This document shows positions 7,155 through 12,870 of a stretch of 14,898 bases of DNA, one piece after another (the stretch's first letter is position 1; every line of letters begins with the position of its first letter). The notes beneath the pieces are model-generated. The model had not been told where the DNA came from. It saw only the letters and a list, made by a program, of their open reading frames with translations, and ran no database searches. The DNA is taken from NCBI GenBank assembly GCA_013695575.1, contig JACDAF010000283.1, positions 1-14,898 of the forward strand, read 5' to 3'. The position numbers and the translations under genes are program-made. Source of the DNA: Chloroflexota bacterium. Lineage in GTDB: Bacteria; Chloroflexota; Limnocylindria; P2-11E.

Positions 7155-8147
7155 CTAACGCGCGGCCCGGCGCAGCCGGTCGAGGATCGTGACGTGCGAG
7201 ACGCCGAAGTGCTTGGCGAGCTCGCGCACCGTGAGTCCAGCCTTGCGCATGTGCGCGACATCGGCCGGCGAGGGGCCGCGCAGCGCGCCGCTCGGGCTCC
7301 GCAGGCGCAGGCCCGCCGCGCGCAGCCGCGACCGCACCGAAGCGGGCGAGATCCCGAAGCGAGCCGCGATGCGGTATGAGCCGATGCCCGAGCGGTATGC
7401 CGCGACCAGGTCCGTGTCGGACACCTGCGTTCGCGCGCGTGGGAGCGGCAGCCTCGCGCGCTCGGCGGGCGTGAGATCCGCTGTGGGGAGAAGATCGGGG
7501 CGACGCTCGAGCGTCCGACGGATGGCCTGCGCGCGTCGCCACATCGCGACCGCGGCGTGGTCGCCTGAGAGCAAGATGGGTGGCACCGGCTTTCCCTCGA
7601 ACTCCGGCGGCCGGGTGTACTGGGGCCCCTCGAGCAGACCACCGGTGTGCGACTCGTGCAGAAGAGACTGCGCGTCGAGCACGCCGGGCAGGAGACGCGC
7701 CACGGCGTCGATCACCAGCATCGCAGGGACCTCGCCGCCGGTGACGACCGCGTCGGCGACCGAGAGCTCCTCGGCGACCTCGCTCTCGATGACGCGCTCA
7801 TCGACACCCTCGTAATGGCCGCAGACGAGCACGAGGTGCTGGATCGCGGCGAGCCGCCGTGCGGCAGCCTGGTCGAACAGGGCACCCTGCGCCGAGAGCA
7901 GCACCACATGCGCGCCCTCGGTGCGGACCCAGCGGATCGCGCGCGCGAGCGGCTCCGGCTTCAGGACCATCCCCGCGCCGCCGCCGTACGGGGCGTCGTC
8001 GACGACGTGGTGCTTGTCGGAGGCCCAGGAGCGGATGTCGTGGAAGCGCAGATCGAGGGTCCCAGCGGCACGCGCGCGCGCGACGATGCTCTGCGCGAAC
8101 GGGCTCTCGAACATCCGCGGGAACAGCGTGAGCACATCGATCCGCAT
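7155..8147 (-). CDS. trmD: tRNA (guanine-N1)-methyltransferase TrmD with C-terminal double HTH extension
   Basis: TrmD methylates N1 of G37 in tRNAs with SAM, preventing frameshifting. The first ~235 residues are a full SPOUT/TrmD enzyme: LTLFPRMF (7-13), VVDDAPYGGGAGM (48-60), LVCGHYEGVDERVIE (107-121), the knot segment VVTGGEVPAM (134-143), the catalytic-position Arg151 in DAVAR, QYTRP (176-180), LLSGDH (192-197) and RRTLERRPDLL (210-220). By my hand alignment the residue matching E. coli Asp169 is Glu165. The protein has 330 residues against the usual ~240-250. The extra C-terminus holds two helix-turn-helix-like units, ~243-283 (SYRIAARFGISPASVRSRL) and ~293-329 (VRELAKHFGVSHVTILDRL). A strong AGGAGGAGG site (8152-8160) precedes the ATG, which overlaps the rimM stop as TGATG. 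The end is convergent with the BNR gene, 49 nt away, with no clear terminator. Confidence 0.96.
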   Translation of the reverse strand: MRIDVLTLFPRMFESPFAQSIVARARAAGTLDLRFHDIRSWASDKHHVVDDAPYGGGAGMVLKPEPLARAIRWVRTEGAHVVLLSAQGALFDQAAARRLAAIQHLVLVCGHYEGVDERVIESEVAEELSVADAVVTGGEVPAMLVIDAVARLLPGVLDAQSLLHESHTGGLLEGPQYTRPPEFEGKPVPPILLSGDHAAVAMWRRAQAIRRTLERRPDLLPTADLTPAERARLPLPRARTQVSDTDLVAAYRSGIGSYRIAARFGISPASVRSRLRAAGLRLRSPSGALRGPSPADVAHMRKAGLTVRELAKHFGVSHVTILDRLRRAAR

Positions 8148-8659
8148 CAGGCCTCCTCCTGAGGGACGATCACGATGCGGCCCGCGGCGACGTCAACCTC
8201 CCGTACCACCGATTCGATGGCGGGAACAAGGACCTGGTCCCCTGTCTCTGGCGACACGACGATCACGTCGGTCTCACCCGCGCGGATGATCTCGCTCACC
8301 GTCCCGAGATCCGTCCCGGCGGGATCGAACGCGCGGAGCCCGATGAGGTCGGCCCAGAGATACCCGTCGCCGACCGCGCGTCGTGCCTCGTCGAGCGACA
8401 CCGAGAGCGAGCGCCCCTTGAGCGCCTCGGCGGCCCCGCGGTCCGCATGACCACGGAACCGCAGGATCGTCGATCGCGTCCCCGGTCGCGCCGACTCGAT
8501 CCGCAATGGACCGATGCCCTCGCAGGCGAGCACGACCCCGGGTCGGAACCGGTCACTCACATCCGTGGACGCCGCCACGCGTACCTCGCCGCGGAGCCCA
8601 TGCGCGGCTGTGATCACGCCGACGACGAGCCCGCCGGTACCGCTGCGCGGTACTGCCAT
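8147..8659 (-). CDS. rimM: 16S rRNA processing / ribosome maturation factor RimM
   Basis: RimM helps mature the 30S head around protein S19. The 170-residue protein shows the N-terminal RimM beta-barrel (VGVITAAHGLRGEVRV, 14-29; then RPGVVLACEG and RFRGHADRGAAEALKG, where the family has the G-x-x-x-R-x-x-A-E-x-L-x-G pattern) and the C-terminal PRC-barrel half (GYLWADLIGLRAF, DLGTVSEIIRAGETDVIVV, LVPAIESVVREVD). The ATG at 8659 shares its A with the TGA of khpA, and its own TGA shares a base with the trmD ATG, so translation of the three is probably coupled. No separate Shine-Dalgarno is visible. Length and order match the conserved rpsP-khpA-rimM-trmD cluster. Confidence 0.96.
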   Translation of the reverse strand: MAVPRSGTGGLVVGVITAAHGLRGEVRVAASTDVSDRFRPGVVLACEGIGPLRIESARPGTRSTILRFRGHADRGAAEALKGRSLSVSLDEARRAVGDGYLWADLIGLRAFDPAGTDLGTVSEIIRAGETDVIVVSPETGDQVLVPAIESVVREVDVAAGRIVIVPQEEA

Positions 8660-8895
8660 CAGTCGATGTCGAGGCTGACCTTCGACCCATCGCGCGTGGC
8701 CATGACCTTGAGCAGCGTGCGGATCGCCTTCGCGATGCGACCGCCCCGGCCGATCACCTTTCCCACGTCAGGCTCGCCCACCGCGAGGTGCAGCTTCAGG
8801 AAGTCGCCGACACGCGTCTCCGTGACCACGACCGACGCGGGATCGTCGACGAGCTGCTTGGCCACGTGGTCGACCAGGATGCCCTCGCGGGTCAT
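8659..8895 (-). CDS. khpA: KH-domain RNA-binding protein KhpA (YlqC-like)
   Basis: A 78-residue single KH domain of the type found between rpsP and rimM in many Gram-positive bacteria, cyanobacteria and Chloroflexota. Residues 2-14 (TREGILVDHVAKQ) start the usual helix; the GxxG RNA-binding loop is VIGRGGRIAKAIR (residues ~48-60). KhpA, with KhpB where present, binds many RNAs and affects cell length and division in firmicutes. The ATG at 8895 is 11 nt after the rpsP stop and begins at the family's usual N-terminus; the same frame is open upstream as antisense-free overlap with rpsP, but that stretch has no KH character. The stop overlaps the rimM start as TGATG. Confidence 0.93.
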   Translation of the reverse strand: MTREGILVDHVAKQLVDDPASVVVTETRVGDFLKLHLAVGEPDVGKVIGRGGRIAKAIRTLLKVMATRDGSKVSLDID

Positions 8896-8906
8896 GACCG
8901 GCTCGC

Positions 8907-9176
8907 TCAACGGGCGACCGGCGGGACCTCGGCGTCCGGGATCCCGCTGCGCACGAGAAGCGAGCGCGCCGTCGCGGTCGGGCGCGCGCCGTTCCTGAAC
9001 CAATGACGTGCGCGATCGCCGTCGATCACGAGATCGCCCGCCTCACTCCGCGGGTCGTAGTGGCCGATGTTCTCGAGGAACTTGCCGTTGCGCGGCGAGC
9101 GAGAGTCGGCGACGACCACGCGGTACGTCGGCGCCTTCGTCTTCCCCGCACGGCGCAGGCGGATGTGTACGGCCAA
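8907..9176 (-). CDS. rpsP: 30S ribosomal protein S16
   Basis: S16 is an early 30S assembly protein. The 89-residue sequence is standard: VHIRLRRAGKTKAPTYRVVVADSR at the N-terminus (AxKxxPxYRxVVxDSR pattern), PRNGKFLENIGHYDP (28-42) and the DRARHWFRNGARPT segment, ending with a short variable tail. The start codon is TTG at 9176, chosen because it follows a strong GGTAGGAGGT ribosome-binding site with a 4-nt spacer and because the protein must begin at AVHIRL. It is 105 nt downstream of ffh and heads the rpsP-khpA-rimM-trmD group. A rare TTG start on a highly expressed ribosomal protein gene is noteworthy but is offset by the near-perfect Shine-Dalgarno. Confidence 0.97.
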   Translation of the reverse strand: MAVHIRLRRAGKTKAPTYRVVVADSRSPRNGKFLENIGHYDPRSEAGDLVIDGDRARHWFRNGARPTATARSLLVRSGIPDAEVPPVAR

Positions 9177-9180
9177 CGGG

Positions 9181-9190
9181 ACCTCCTACC
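9181..9190 (-). promoter_or_regulatory. Strong ribosome-binding site of rpsP
   Basis: The minus strand reads GGTAGGAGGT, close to a perfect complement of the 16S rRNA tail, 4 nt before the TTG at 9176. It decides this start: no ATG or GTG in frame would give a normal S16 N-terminus. Confidence 0.85.
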
Positions 9191-9235
9191 GGGGTGCGCT
9201 TGCGCCTGCCGCGACCTGCCCTTGGCGTGCGATGC

Positions 9236-9281
9236 GGCGCGCCGGAGGATTGTACCGTGGCGAGGGCGCGTCCGGCGCACC
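9236..9281 (-). repeat. 11-bp inverted repeat between ffh and rpsP
   Basis: Arms at 9271-9281 and 9236-9246 can pair over 11 positions on the minus-strand RNA (GGTGCGCCGGA with TCCGGCGCGCC), all Watson-Crick except one G-U wobble, around a 24-nt loop. The 5' arm begins at the base right after the ffh TGA. No U-tract follows the 3' arm, so it is not a classic intrinsic terminator; it could stabilise the ffh mRNA end, attenuate read-through into rpsP, or be an operator, since the loop contains a -10-like hexamer. Confidence 0.5.
9249..9254 (-). promoter_or_regulatory. Candidate -10 box (TACAAT) for rpsP operon
   Basis: The minus strand reads TACAAT, five of six matches to TATAAT, preceded by GG. 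It would start transcription near 9242, about 65 nt before rpsP. The -35 region at 17-nt spacing has no match. It lies in the loop of the inverted repeat described for this spacer. It is one of the few AT-rich hexamers in this GC-rich spacer. Confidence 0.35.
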
Positions 9282-10625
9282 TCAATGGAGGCGCGGCATC
9301 CCGGGAAGGCGGGGGAGCCTGCCTGCGCGAGCCATCGGCCCGAGCTGCTTCATGAGCTTTTGCATCTCGCCGAACTGCTTCACCATCGCGTTCACCTCGG
9401 AAACGGTCGTGCCCGAGCCTGCGGCGATCCTCTTGCGGCGCGATCCGTTCAGCACGGACGGATCCGCCCGCTCCGCCTTGGTCATTGACGAGATGATCGC
9501 CTCGATGCGGCGCAGCTCCCGCTCCGCCTGATCGCCCTCGGGCAGCTGCCGGGCGAGCTGCCCCATGCCGGGGATCATCTTCATGAGGTCACCGATCGGC
9601 CCCATCTTCTTGATCTGCTGCAGGCTCCGTAGGAAGTCGTCGAAGGTGAAGCGCGCCTCCATGAGCCGCTTCGCGGACTCCTCGGCCTCCTGCTGATCGA
9701 CGTGCTCCTGCGCGCGCTCGACCAGCGTGACGATGTCACCCATGCCGAGGATGCGCTGCGCGAGACGATCCGGATGGAAGGCCTCGAGGCCGTCGAGCCG
9801 CTCGCTCGTGCCAAGGAGCTTCACCGGCAGGCCGGTGGTCGCGCGAATGGAGAGGGCCGCGCCGCCGCGCGCGTCGCTGTCGACCTTCGCGACCAGGAGC
9901 CCCGTGATGGGCAGACGCGCCTTGAAGACCGTCGCGGCGTCGACCGCGTCCTGGCCGGCCATCGCGTCGACAACGAGCAGGATCTCGTGCGGCGAGGCGG
10001 CCGCGATGATGCCCTCGACCTCGACCATCATCGTCTCGTCGATGTGCAGTCGGCCGGCCGTATCGATGATGACGACGTCGCTGCCCTCGCCAGGTGCGTC
10101 CCGGACGGCCGTCGCGACGTCCCGCGCGATCGACGCCGCGCCGACGCGCTTCACGGGGAGCGCCAGCTGCTTTCCGAGAGCCTCGAGCTGGTCGATCGCC
10201 GCGGGGCGATGCACGTCCGCGGCGACCAGGAGCGGCCGCCGCCCCTGCTTTCGCAAGAGGTTCGCGATCTTTCCCGCGCTCGTCGTCTTACCGGAGCCCT
10301 GCAGTCCGACCATGGCGATGACCGTCGGACCCTTGTCCGCTCGTGCCAGTGGCTTCGCCTCTCCGCCCAGCATCTCGACCAGCGCGTCGTGGACGATCTT
10401 CACCACGAGCTGGGCGCCAGAGACGGATTCGAGCACCCGCTCCCCGATCGCCCGCTCGCGCACCGTCGCGATGAGCTGCCGCACGACCTTGAAGTTCACG
10501 TCCGCCTCGAGCAGCGCGAGCCGCACGTCGCGGAGCGCTTCGTCGAGATCGCTCTCGCCGACCCGCGGCCGACCCTGGAGCTTCGCGAACGTCGTGGTGA
10601 GGCGGTCCGAGAGCTGCTCGAACAT
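9282..10625 (-). CDS. ffh: Signal recognition particle protein Ffh
   Basis: Ffh binds SRP RNA and nascent membrane-protein signal sequences and docks with FtsY. The 447 residues are complete: N domain (1-~95, with ALLEADVNFKVV at 37-48), GTPase G1 GLQGSGKTTSAGK (107-119), ADVHRPAAIDQL (136-147), G3 DTAGRLHIDE (188-197), RGGAALSI and the GLPVKLLGTSE closing loop, then the Met-rich M domain from ~327 with MGPIGDLMKMIPGM (341-354), SMTKAER and LNGSRRKRIAAGSGT (392-406), the RNA-binding helix-turn-helix. The G4 motif is unusual: Ala246-Lys-Val-Asp-Ser-Asp where TKLDGD is usual. The ATG overlaps the MOSC gene stop (TGATG) and has an AGAAGGG site. It is separated from ftsY by two unrelated enzyme genes. 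Confidence 0.97.
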   Translation of the reverse strand: MFEQLSDRLTTTFAKLQGRPRVGESDLDEALRDVRLALLEADVNFKVVRQLIATVRERAIGERVLESVSGAQLVVKIVHDALVEMLGGEAKPLARADKGPTVIAMVGLQGSGKTTSAGKIANLLRKQGRRPLLVAADVHRPAAIDQLEALGKQLALPVKRVGAASIARDVATAVRDAPGEGSDVVIIDTAGRLHIDETMMVEVEGIIAAASPHEILLVVDAMAGQDAVDAATVFKARLPITGLLVAKVDSDARGGAALSIRATTGLPVKLLGTSERLDGLEAFHPDRLAQRILGMGDIVTLVERAQEHVDQQEAEESAKRLMEARFTFDDFLRSLQQIKKMGPIGDLMKMIPGMGQLARQLPEGDQAERELRRIEAIISSMTKAERADPSVLNGSRRKRIAAGSGTTVSEVNAMVKQFGEMQKLMKQLGPMARAGRLPRLPGMPRLH

Positions 10626-11188
10626 CAGCCCTTCTTTCGAAGCTCCGCGAGCCCGACATCGCGCACGGTTAGCTCGCCCGCGTCACTCCGGTCCACCTGG
10701 ACCTCATCGCCACTCGCGAGCTCGCCCTCCTGCACGATGCGCAGGTACGCACCGAAGCGCTCGGCCTCCGCGAAGCGCGCCACGAAACGCTGATCGCCCA
10801 TTCGGTCTCCGAGCTTCCAGCAAGGCAGGCGGGGTCTGGTGACCTCGAGCACGGCAGAGCCCACCTTCCACCGCTCACCGACCCGCGCCCCGCTCACATC
10901 GATCCCCTCGAGTGTCAGGTTCTCGCCGAAGGTCGCAGCATCGAGCGGCTGTCCCAGCTCGCGTTCGAACCAGGCGTAGTCCTCACGCGCGTACGCGTAC
11001 ACCGCCTGCTCGGGTCCGCCGTGCGACCTGCGATCGGCCTGCTCATCGCCGTCGACATTGACGCCGCGCACAGCGACACGACCTTCGACGGGCCGCTTGC
11101 GGATCGCCGTGCTGCGCAGCTGCCCCAACCGCTCCACCGGGCGCGGGCGTCCGACGTTCACAGAGAGAACACGTCCAGCGACGTCCAT
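10625..11188 (-). CDS. MOSC domain protein, YiiM-like
   Basis: A 187-residue MOSC-domain protein most like YiiM, which with a molybdenum cofactor reduces N-hydroxylated base analogues such as 6-N-hydroxylaminopurine. Visible marks are the N-terminal strand VLSVNVGRPR (7-16), HGGPEQAVYAYAREDYAWFE (56-75), the TFGENLTLEGID segment (86-97), GSAVLEVTRPRLPCWKL with the conserved Cys123 (the expected Mo ligand) and a MGDQRFVARF stretch. The ATG at 11188 directly abuts the TGA of the reductase gene, and its stop overlaps the ffh start by 1 nt, so it is surely in the same transcript. No Shine-Dalgarno precedes it; the plus strand, not the minus, carries the AGGAGG here. No molybdenum-cofactor synthesis genes are in the window, so the activity is inferred from family only. 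Confidence 0.88.
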   Translation of the reverse strand: MDVAGRVLSVNVGRPRPVERLGQLRSTAIRKRPVEGRVAVRGVNVDGDEQADRRSHGGPEQAVYAYAREDYAWFERELGQPLDAATFGENLTLEGIDVSGARVGERWKVGSAVLEVTRPRLPCWKLGDRMGDQRFVARFAEAERFGAYLRIVQEGELASGDEVQVDRSDAGELTVRDVGLAELRKKG

Positions 11189-11917
11189 TCAGGAGGAGTA
11201 TCGGACCCGCGCCCGCTCGTAGCGTTCGCCGGCTGCGGATTCGTGGAGCGACACGCGCTCCAGGTGCACCTCTCCGGCAAGCGGCTCCGCGGATTCGAAG
11301 AGGCGCTTTGCCCCCGGCTCGGCCGTGACGCGGGTCGCGTGCGTGAGGAAGATCTCGTCGACGAGCCTTCTCGTGAGCAGCGCTCCAGCGAGAAGCGGGC
11401 CGCCCTCGCAGAGGAGCGACCGCACGCCCCGCTCATGGAGCAGCCCGAGCAGCGCGGGCAGATCGACCTCCTCCTCCCCGAGACGCAGGACCTCGGCACC
11501 GGCGTGGCGCAGCGCCGAGGCGGCCTCCTCGGTCGCGCGGTAGGTAGTCGCGACCAGGCGCCGGTTGGCGATCCGGAAGAAGCGGTTCTCCAGCGGGAGC
11601 TGCCCGGACGCGCTCACGACGATCGCGAGCGGCTGCAGCTCGCGATCCTTCACGACGGGGGCGAAGGGATCGACACGCAGCGTGCCGGCTCCCGACATCA
11701 CCGCATCGACCAGCGAGCGCAGATGGAACATGAGCTCGCGATCGGTGCGCGTGCCGATCTCCGCTCGGCCGCGGAAGCTCGCCCGACCGTCGGCGGTCAC
11801 GACGAAGTTCAGCACGACGTGCGGCCGGTCCGGATGCTCGGGCGGCGCGCGCAGGTCCAGGTGTAGCGCGGCGAGGTCCTCGGTCGCGATGGCTCCAAGG
11901 CGCGAAAGGCTACGCAT
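11189..11917 (-). CDS. RibD C-terminal domain-type NADPH reductase (pyrimidine reductase / DHFR-like fold)
   Basis: A 242-residue stand-alone RibD_C protein with a dihydrofolate-reductase-like fold. In riboflavin synthesis this domain reduces the ribosylamino-pyrimidine with NADPH, but many stand-alone copies have unknown substrates. Conserved parts are HVVLNFVVTADGRAS (33-47), HLRSLVDAVMSGAGTLRVDP (65-84), then the NADPH-binding CEGGPLLAGALL (170-181) and LVDEIFLTHA (185-194). No deaminase domain and no other riboflavin genes are present nearby, so an involvement in flavin synthesis is uncertain. The ATG at 11917 follows the ftsY TAA by 5 nt, with AAGG overlapping that stop as a weak ribosome-binding site; a longer frame inside ftsY has no family match. 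The gene abuts the MOSC gene with no gap, suggesting the two are made together. Confidence 0.85.
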   Translation of the reverse strand: MRSLSRLGAIATEDLAALHLDLRAPPEHPDRPHVVLNFVVTADGRASFRGRAEIGTRTDRELMFHLRSLVDAVMSGAGTLRVDPFAPVVKDRELQPLAIVVSASGQLPLENRFFRIANRRLVATTYRATEEAASALRHAGAEVLRLGEEEVDLPALLGLLHERGVRSLLCEGGPLLAGALLTRRLVDEIFLTHATRVTAEPGAKRLFESAEPLAGEVHLERVSLHESAAGERYERARVRYSS

Positions 11918-11922
11918 GAGCC

Positions 11923-12825
11923 TTAAGCACTGCGAGGGAGCATCGCATCGACGAATGCGCGCGGGTCGAGGGGGGTCAGGTCGTCCGCCTTCTCGCCCAC
12001 GCCGAGCCAACGGACCGGGAGGCGCAGCTCGTCGACGATCGCGAAAACGGCGCCTCCCTTGGCGGTCCCGTCGAGCTTCGTCACGACGAGGCCGGTGACC
12101 GCTGCGGTCTTCGTGAACTCCCGCGCCTGGACGATGGCGTTCTGACCCTGCGTGCCGTCGAGGACGAGCAGGACCTCGTCCGGCGCGCCGGCGCGCGCGC
12201 GAGCGGCAACGCGCGCGATCTTGCCGAGCTCCTCCATGAGCTGCCCCTTTGTGTGCAGTCGGCCCGCCGTGTCGGCGACGACCACGCTATTGCCGCGCGC
12301 GATCGCGGCATTGATCGCGTCGAACACCACTGCCGCGGGATCGCCGTCCGGCCGCCCTGAGACGACCGGCACCCCGATGCGCTGTGCCCACGTCTCGAGC
12401 TGGTCTATCGCCGCGGCGCGGAAGGTGTCGGCGGCGGCGAGGAGCGGCGTCTCGCCGGCGTCCCGCAAGCGCTTGGCGAGCTTGGCTGCCGTCGTCGTCT
12501 TGCCGCTGCCGTTCACGCCCACGACCAACACGACGCGTGGCCGCGAAACGGTCAGCGGGGCTGCCGCCGGGAGGGTGAGGACGGCGACGAGGGCCTCGCG
12601 CAGGGCGTCGAGCACGTTCGGGACGGTCTTCGCCTTGCCGTCGCGCACGATGTCGCGCACCTGCAGCATCACGGAGTCGACGAGGGAGACCGACAGGTCA
12701 GCGCGGAGCAGCCCCTCCTCGAGCGTGTCGAGCCACTCCTGCGTGACCGGCTCGTCGGGCTTGCGTCCGAAGAGCCGTGCGAGAAACCCGCCGCGGGTGC
12801 GCGCGAGGCCGCCTTCGATGCCCAC
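11923..12825 (-). CDS. ftsY: Signal recognition particle receptor FtsY
   Basis: FtsY receives the SRP-ribosome complex at the membrane through a GTPase heterodimer with Ffh. The 300 residues are a compact NG-only form without a long acidic A domain: GGLARTRGGFLARLFG (5-20, amphipathic and likely membrane-contacting), N domain with LEEGLLRADLSV (35-46), G1 GVNGSGKTTTAAKLA (103-117), ADTFRAAAIDQLE (132-144), DTAGRLHTK (185-193), G4 TKLDGTAKGG (249-258) and the C-terminal LGVGEKADDLTPLDP (274-288). The start is GTG at 12825, placed at the normal family N-terminus; only a weak ribosome-binding site precedes it. It lies 45 nt downstream of smc, a widespread smc-ftsY pairing. Confidence 0.97.
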   Translation of the reverse strand: MGIEGGLARTRGGFLARLFGRKPDEPVTQEWLDTLEEGLLRADLSVSLVDSVMLQVRDIVRDGKAKTVPNVLDALREALVAVLTLPAAAPLTVSRPRVVLVVGVNGSGKTTTAAKLAKRLRDAGETPLLAAADTFRAAAIDQLETWAQRIGVPVVSGRPDGDPAAVVFDAINAAIARGNSVVVADTAGRLHTKGQLMEELGKIARVAARARAGAPDEVLLVLDGTQGQNAIVQAREFTKTAAVTGLVVTKLDGTAKGGAVFAIVDELRLPVRWLGVGEKADDLTPLDPRAFVDAMLPRSA

Positions 12826-12870
12826 GCTACCAAGTGTGGCTGGCCCCGGTGGAGGGCGTCGCTCGCGGGC

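Noticed and set aside
6559..7542. Minus-strand 327-codon frame spanning the trmD tail and the BNR 3' end
   Set aside because: It overlaps both real genes in other frames, has shadow-type Arg/Ser/Ala composition and no family features.
9702..10842. Two long plus-strand frames opposite ffh
   Set aside because: Ffh is unambiguous on the other strand and the antisense products lack any domain; both are GC-driven shadows.
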